NCBI RefSeq assembly: GCF_014650895.1
Contig: NZ_BMVV01000030.1
Coordinates: 18,423 to 82,422 of the forward strand
Reading direction: 5' to 3'
Length of the DNA: 64,000 nucleotides
From: Streptomyces omiyaensis
GTDB taxonomy: Bacteria > Actinomycetota > Actinomycetes > Streptomycetales > Streptomycetaceae
Position 1 is the first letter of the stretch. Every line of letters begins with the position of its first letter. A model generated the notes under the pieces. The model made no database searches. It saw only the letters and a program-made list of their open reading frames with translations, and had not been told where the DNA came from. A program made the translations under genes and the position numbers. Below, one piece after another: positions 59,693 to 64,000 of the stretch.

Positions 59693-60907
59693 TCAGCGGG
59701 CGGTGAAGGCGACGGGCATCGTGCTGTGCCCGTTGAGGAAGGTGGAGTAGACGCGCCGGGGGGTGCCGGTGGCCTCGATGCCGGAGACGGTGCCGGCCAG
59801 GGCGGTGAGCAGGGCGCGGAGTTCGGCGCGGCCGAGGTGGGCGCCGAGGCAGAAGTGGGGGCCGTGGCCGAAGGACACGTGCTTGTTGGGGGTGCGGGCG
59901 GGGTCGAAGCGTTCGGGCCGGTCGAACTGCCGCTCGTCGAAGTTGGCGGAGGTGTTCCACAGGGTGACGACGGACCCGGCCCGGATCCGCCGGCCGCCGA
60001 TCTCCAGGTCGGTGGTGGCGGTGCGGGCGAAGTGCATGGCGGGGGTGGCCCAGCGGAGCACCTCCTCGACGGCGGTGTCGAGGGAGACCTCGCCGTCGCG
60101 GACGGCCCGCCACTGGTCGGGGAAGTCCGCGAAGGCCTTGACGGCGCAGATCGCCGACACCCGCGAGGACTCGTCGCCGCCGAGGATCAGGCTGTAGCAG
60201 TTGAGGGCGACGTCCTCGACGGAGAGCGGGGCGCCGTCGACCTCGGCCGCGGCGATCATGCTGACGACGTCGTCGCCGGGGGCGGCCCGGCGCCGTTCGA
60301 CCAGGTCCACGAAGTACAGCAGGATCTCGTTGCGGGCCTCCAGGGCGGCGTACGGGTCGGCCTCGGCGTCGTCGGAGGACAGGGCGCTCTTGTTCCAGCG
60401 CAGCAGGTCCGGCCGGTCCGCGGCGGGGATCGACAGCAGGTCGCAGATGGTGCCCAGGGGGATGTGCTCGGCGACCTCGGCGGCGAAGTCGAAGGAGCCC
60501 GCGCCGGTGACGTCCCGGACGAGCTCGGCGGCGCGCCGCTCGACCCGCTCGACGACGGCGCCGAGCACCCGGGGCGAGAAGGCGCGGAGCATGACGGTGC
60601 GCAGGTCCCGGTGGCGGGGCCGGTCGGTGACGGCGAGCATCCGGCCGCCGGCCGAGTCGTCGCCGTGGAGCAGGACGTCGAGGACGGTGCCGCGGGCCGA
60701 GCCGAGGCGTGCGGCGTCGGTGTAGGCGGCGAGGACGTCGGCGTACCGCGAGACCACCCAGAAGCCGGGCCGGCCGTCCCTCCCCTCGTGCCAGTGGACG
60801 GGGTCGTGGTCGCGCATCCGGGCCCAGAAGGCGAGCGGGTCGTGGCGGACGAACGTCGTCGGGTCGGTGAGGTCGAAGGCGGTGGTGCCGGCCGTGGTCG
60901 GGCTCAT
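59693..60907 (-). CDS. Cytochrome P450, probable aminoacyl-PCP beta-hydroxylase (TioI/NovI-like)
   Basis: This 404-aa soluble P450 has the heme-binding loop FGHGPHFCLGAHLGR (Cys353), the ExxR pair at 282-285 (EVLRWATPAMHFARTA) and an I-helix motif GGDESSR (243-249) instead of the common AGxDTT. The Ala/Gly-Gly-x-Glu/Asp-Ser form is typical of P450s such as NovI that hydroxylate PCP-bound amino acids at the beta carbon. The adjacent A-PCP protein gives the expected partner, so beta-hydroxytryptophanyl-PCP is the likely product. ATG 60907 follows GGAAGG by 8 bp. It needs ferredoxin partners not encoded here. Confidence 0.88.
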   Translation of the reverse strand: MSPTTAGTTAFDLTDPTTFVRHDPLAFWARMRDHDPVHWHEGRDGRPGFWVVSRYADVLAAYTDAARLGSARGTVLDVLLHGDDSAGGRMLAVTDRPRHRDLRTVMLRAFSPRVLGAVVERVERRAAELVRDVTGAGSFDFAAEVAEHIPLGTICDLLSIPAADRPDLLRWNKSALSSDDAEADPYAALEARNEILLYFVDLVERRRAAPGDDVVSMIAAAEVDGAPLSVEDVALNCYSLILGGDESSRVSAICAVKAFADFPDQWRAVRDGEVSLDTAVEEVLRWATPAMHFARTATTDLEIGGRRIRAGSVVTLWNTSANFDERQFDRPERFDPARTPNKHVSFGHGPHFCLGAHLGRAELRALLTALAGTVSGIEATGTPRRVYSTFLNGHSTMPVAFTAR

Positions 60908-61199
60908 CGGCGAAACCTTCCGTGCGGGGACCGGGGACGCGGCAGAGCGGCGAGCCGTGCCGGTGACCGCATCGTCACAACGGCGGCGACGGGCCCGGGC
61001 GCATCTGGCGCAGTTCTGTCGGAACGGGGTGCCGATCGGGAGGACAGGCGACAGATTGGCCGGGACACCGAGGGTCCGGCGGGACGGAGTCCGCGCTCGC
61101 GGCCGCTCGCCGCGCCGGGTCTCGTACCGGCTCGACCGGGTCCGTCCGGGCGCCGGGCGGGACAGTCCGTCCGGGCCGGACGGGACAGGAGGGTGCACG
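60908..61199. promoter_or_regulatory. Divergent promoter region of P450 and SDR-aminotransferase-TDO operon
   Basis: This 292-bp region has no convincing gene. It must hold the P450 promoter (minus) and that of the three-gene plus-strand operon. I see no clear palindromic operator. Confidence 0.4.
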
Positions 61200-61964
61200 G
61201 TGGCAGAGCACGGAGACGGGCTGGCCGGACGCGCGGTGATCGTCACCGGCGCCGGCACGGGCATGGGACGCGCGGTCGCCGAGCTGCTCCTGGAGCGCGG
61301 CGCGCGGGTGGTGGCCGTCGGGCGGCGCGAGGACGCGCTGCGCGGGCTGGCCGCCGGTCCCGGCGGCGGGCGCGTCGAGGTGGTCGCCGCCGACATCACC
61401 CGGCCGGGGGCGGCCGAGGAGGTCGTCGCCGCCGCGACCGCCCGCTTCGGCACGGTCCACGGCCTGGTCAACAACGCCGGCCTGGCCCGCTTCGCCCCGC
61501 TGGAGGAGGCGTCCGACGACGACTTCGAGCAGCTGCTCGCGGTGAACGTCCGCGCCCCCGCCGCGCTGATCCGCGCGGCCCTGCCGCACCTGCGCGAGGA
61601 GCGCGGCGCGGTGGTGAACGTGTCGTCCGTCGGCGGGGTGCTCGCCATGCCGGGGCGGTCGTTCTACGGCGCCGGGAAGGCCGCGCTGAACAGCCTCACC
61701 CGCTCGCTGGCCCGGGAACTCGCCCCGGAGGTCCGGGTCAACGCGGTCCTGCCGGGCCCGGTGTCGACCCCGATGTGGGACGACATGGGCCTGGACGCCG
61801 CGGGCACCGACGCGCTCCTGGCGGGGCTGCTCGCGGCGACCCCGATGGGCCGCTTCGGCCGGCCCGGCGAGGTCGCCGGGTGGGTGTGCGGCCTGCTCGA
61901 CCCGCACTTCTCCGGCTGGATCACCGGAGCCCTGATCCCCGTCGACGGCGGCCGCACCTCCTGA
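61200..61964 (+). CDS. Short-chain dehydrogenase/reductase (TioH-like)
   Basis: This 254-aa NAD(P)-dependent oxidoreductase has the classical SDR fold: cofactor motif VTGAGTGMGRAVAEL, NNAGLARF, catalytic Ser in VVNVSSVGGV, the YxxxK pair in FYGAGKAAL, and the C-terminal FSGWITGALIPVDGG. GTG 61200 has GGAGG 7 bp upstream. It opens an operon with the aminotransferase and tryptophan dioxygenase genes. It would act on the hydroxy or keto group of a kynurenine-derived intermediate; the exact step is not known to me. Confidence 0.88.
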   Translation: MAEHGDGLAGRAVIVTGAGTGMGRAVAELLLERGARVVAVGRREDALRGLAAGPGGGRVEVVAADITRPGAAEEVVAAATARFGTVHGLVNNAGLARFAPLEEASDDDFEQLLAVNVRAPAALIRAALPHLREERGAVVNVSSVGGVLAMPGRSFYGAGKAALNSLTRSLARELAPEVRVNAVLPGPVSTPMWDDMGLDAAGTDALLAGLLAATPMGRFGRPGEVAGWVCGLLDPHFSGWITGALIPVDGGRTS

Positions 61965-62005
61965 TCCGTCCCGCGCGCCGCCGCCACGATCGAAACGGAG
62001 TCCTG

Positions 62006-63271
62006 ATGCCCCTGCCCAGCCCTTCCACGCCGCTGTCCGACGGTGCCGCGGTCGCGGCGACGATCCCCTCGTCGGAGCTGCACCGCGTCTTCCGCGAGGC
62101 GGACGAGCGCGAACGCGCGACCGGCCGGCCGGTCACCAAGCTCCACGTCGGGGAGCCGTACTTCACCCCGCCGCCCGAGGTCGCGCGGGCGCTGGCGAGG
62201 GCCGCGGAGGAGGGACGGACGACGTACACCGACGTCGAGGGCCTGGTGGAGCTGCGCGAGCGGCTGGTGGAGAAGCTCGCCACCGAGAACGGCGTGGACA
62301 CCGACGCGTCGCGGGTCTTCGTGACCCCCGGCTCCTGCCAGGGGCTGGCCGCGCTGATGCAGGCCGTCGCCGAGCCCGGCGCGGAGATCCTGCTGCCGGA
62401 GCTGCACTGGCCCATCCACCTCCAGCAGGCGCTGCTGGCCGGGCTGCGCCCGGTGTTCTACCCGCTGGGCGCCGACTACCGGCCGGACCCCGAGGCGGTG
62501 CTGGCCGCGGCGACCCCGAACACCCGGGTGCTGCTGCTGAACTCGCCGTCCAACCCGACCGGCGCCGTGCTGGACGCGGAGCGGCTCTCCGCCCTCCTCG
62601 GCACGGCGCGGCGGGAGGGCTGGCAGATCATCAGCGACGAGGCGTACGAGCACTTCGTCTTCGACGGGGCGCACGTGTCGACGGCGTCGCTGGAGCGGGA
62701 CGTGCCGGTCTCCGAGCGGATCGTGCACACGGTGCAGACCTTCTCGAAGAGCCTGGCGATGACCGGCTACCGGCTCGGCTACCTCGCCACGGCCGACGAG
62801 CGGACGGCGCGGGCGGTGCGGATCGTGCAGGAGGCCAACCTCATCGCGATGGCGACGCCCGTGCAGTACGCGGGGCTGGAGGCGCTGCGCCTCGGGCACG
62901 TGGTGAAGGAGAACCGGGCGATGGTGCTCGCCAACCGTGACGCGGCGCTGCCCGCGGTGCGGGACGCCGGGCTGATGGCCGAGCTGCCGGCCGGCGGCTG
63001 GTACGCGGTGCTCGACGTGGCGCCGACCGGCCTGACCGCCGAGGAGTTCTCCGCCCGGCTGCTGCGGACGCGGAACGTGGCGGTGGTCCCGGGCAGCGGC
63101 TTCGCGCTGCTGCCTCGGCTCGACGCCAGGGGGCGGGTGCTGTCGGCGGAGCCGGCGCCCTGGTCGCGCCATCTGATCCGGATCGCCGTGTGCGGGGATC
63201 CGGGGACGCTGCGGGACGGGGTGGCCGAGCTGCTCGACTTCGCCCGGGAGTGCGGCGGGGCCGTCCGGTGA
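62006..63271 (+). CDS. Class I/II PLP aminotransferase (TioG-like)
   Basis: This 421-aa enzyme has the full fold-type I set: HVGEPYFTPP at the N-terminus, LLLNSPSNPTGAVLD, SDEAYEHFVFDG, the PLP-binding Lys in TFSKSLAMTGYRLGYL, and the substrate Arg in HLIRIAVCG. In the 3-hydroxyquinaldate route such an enzyme converts the beta-hydroxykynurenine amino group to a keto group, after which the aniline cyclises. The ATG at 62006 has CGGAG 5 bp upstream; its stop overlaps the dioxygenase start by 4 bp. Kynurenine transamination is inference from context. Confidence 0.9.
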   Translation: MPLPSPSTPLSDGAAVAATIPSSELHRVFREADERERATGRPVTKLHVGEPYFTPPPEVARALARAAEEGRTTYTDVEGLVELRERLVEKLATENGVDTDASRVFVTPGSCQGLAALMQAVAEPGAEILLPELHWPIHLQQALLAGLRPVFYPLGADYRPDPEAVLAAATPNTRVLLLNSPSNPTGAVLDAERLSALLGTARREGWQIISDEAYEHFVFDGAHVSTASLERDVPVSERIVHTVQTFSKSLAMTGYRLGYLATADERTARAVRIVQEANLIAMATPVQYAGLEALRLGHVVKENRAMVLANRDAALPAVRDAGLMAELPAGGWYAVLDVAPTGLTAEEFSARLLRTRNVAVVPGSGFALLPRLDARGRVLSAEPAPWSRHLIRIAVCGDPGTLRDGVAELLDFARECGGAVR

Positions 63272-63981
63272 CGGCGGCCCTCACCTACGCGGACTACCTG
63301 AACGTCGACGCCCTGCTGGGCCTCCAGGAGACCCGCACCCCGGACTCGGCGAGCCGGTCGGTGATCCAGGCGGAGCACTTCTTCATCGTCACCCACCAGG
63401 CCTGCGAGCTGTGGCTGAAGCAGGTCACGATCGATCTGGACGCGGCGGCGGAGGCGATGGTGCCGCCGTACGGTCCGGAGGACGACGAGCTGGCCCTGGA
63501 GTTCCTCGACCGCACGGTCGAGCTGCTGCGGGTGCTGCACGGGCAGGTGGTGGCGCTGGAGAAGCTGCCGCTGCGGCACTTCGCCGAGTTCCGTCCGTAC
63601 CTGGACGGGGCGAGCGGGGCGCAGTCGGCGCAGTTCCGGCTGCTGGCGCGGCTGCTCGGCGGCGACCGGCAGGAGGGCCGGCTGTACGGGGCCTTCGAGC
63701 GGCTGGCGGAGCACCGGGGCGTCACCGTCGCGGAGGTGTGCGCGCAGGGGCCGGGCGCGGGGGTGCTCAACCGGATCGCGGACAGTCTGCTCGACGTGGC
63801 CAACGGCTACTGGCGCTGGAAGATGACGCACCTGGCGCTGGTCTCGAAGATGGTGGGCAACCGCGGCGGCACCGGCGGGAGTTCGGGCGTCGACCATCTG
63901 GCGTCCCGGGTGACGATGCCCTTCCCCGAGCTGCGGCGGCTGCGGGCGCAGGTGCACGAGAAGCTGCTGTCGGAGGGCTGA
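63268..63981 (+). CDS. Tryptophan 2,3-dioxygenase (TioF-like)
   Basis: This 237-aa heme enzyme opens the indole ring of tryptophan to N-formylkynurenine. Diagnostic parts are YADYLNVDALLGLQ, EHFFIVTHQACELWLKQ (His43, distal), FRPYLDGASGAQSAQFR (Arg contacting the carboxylate), WRWKMTHLALVSKMVG (proximal heme His188) and GTGGSSGVDHL. It is shorter than the 270-300-aa housekeeping enzymes, like those in biosynthetic clusters. The GTG overlaps the aminotransferase stop (GTGA). In this cluster it would act on free beta-hydroxytryptophan released from the carrier. The gene is complete and ends 19 bp before the window edge. Confidence 0.93.
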   Translation: MTAALTYADYLNVDALLGLQETRTPDSASRSVIQAEHFFIVTHQACELWLKQVTIDLDAAAEAMVPPYGPEDDELALEFLDRTVELLRVLHGQVVALEKLPLRHFAEFRPYLDGASGAQSAQFRLLARLLGGDRQEGRLYGAFERLAEHRGVTVAEVCAQGPGAGVLNRIADSLLDVANGYWRWKMTHLALVSKMVGNRGGTGGSSGVDHLASRVTMPFPELRRLRAQVHEKLLSEG

Positions 63982-64000
63982 GGCGGCGACGGCGTCGGGG

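Noticed and set aside
51961..64000. Accessory region as an integrated mobile element
   Set aside because: I saw no integrase, transposase, flanking direct repeats or tRNA attachment site within the window.

Overview
The window is very G+C-rich, gene-dense DNA with strong third-position G/C bias, GTG starts, actinobacterial-type regulators and many long perfect hairpins behind genes. Gene content and order (fadAB, two Stealth genes, LCP, dxs, xylFGH, a ROK regulator of the Rok7B7 type, ngcEFG, acnA, an HTH-MurA fusion, argF/arcA, pnkp/hen1) point to the chromosome of a Streptomyces or close relative. From memory the order resembles the S. coelicolor SCO6027 to SCO5960s region read in this direction; this was not checked by search.

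Positions 1-10000: end of a fatty-acid beta-oxidation operon (thiolase, FadB), then a convergent four-gene operon with two Stealth phosphotransferases, one fused to a GT4 glycosyltransferase, plus an SGNH esterase. It is probably a surface phosphoglycan locus. Positions 10400-16400: LCP transferase, beta-propeller protein, amino-acid permease and Dxs. Positions 16500-25000: a sugar-uptake region with xylHGF, a ROK regulator between the two transport operons, and ngcGFE, with a DasR-like box upstream of ngcE. Positions 25400-33200: secreted FG-GAP protein, aconitase behind iron-box-like sequence, VOC protein, an HTH-MurA fusion flanked by palindromes, and an MFS exporter. Positions 33500-41000: acyl/aryl-CoA ligase with a PaaX regulator, an anti-sigma-like ATPase, then a permease/argF/arcA arginine-deiminase group. 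Positions 40860-45000: the Pnkp-Hen1 RNA-repair operon. Positions 45000-51900: small and housekeeping genes, an AAA ATPase-MazG pair and a SepF-like gene.

Positions 51960-64000 are accessory and look like the edge of a biosynthetic cluster. An A-PCP protein, aryl-AMP ligase, P450, SDR, aminotransferase and tryptophan 2,3-dioxygenase are the set known to turn tryptophan into 3-hydroxyquinaldic acid, the chromophore of bisintercalators such as thiocoraline. As I remember that cluster, the order mirrors tioK-J-I-H-G-F. A VOC protein beside them could be a drug-sequestering resistance protein. The large NRPSs, MbtH and thioesterase are not in the window and would be expected beyond its right end. 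At the left edge lie a GHMP kinase, an aminotransferase with two apparent in-frame deletions and a decayed adenylation-like protein, plus 29-bp and 36-bp tandem repeats, consistent with a remodelled cluster boundary.
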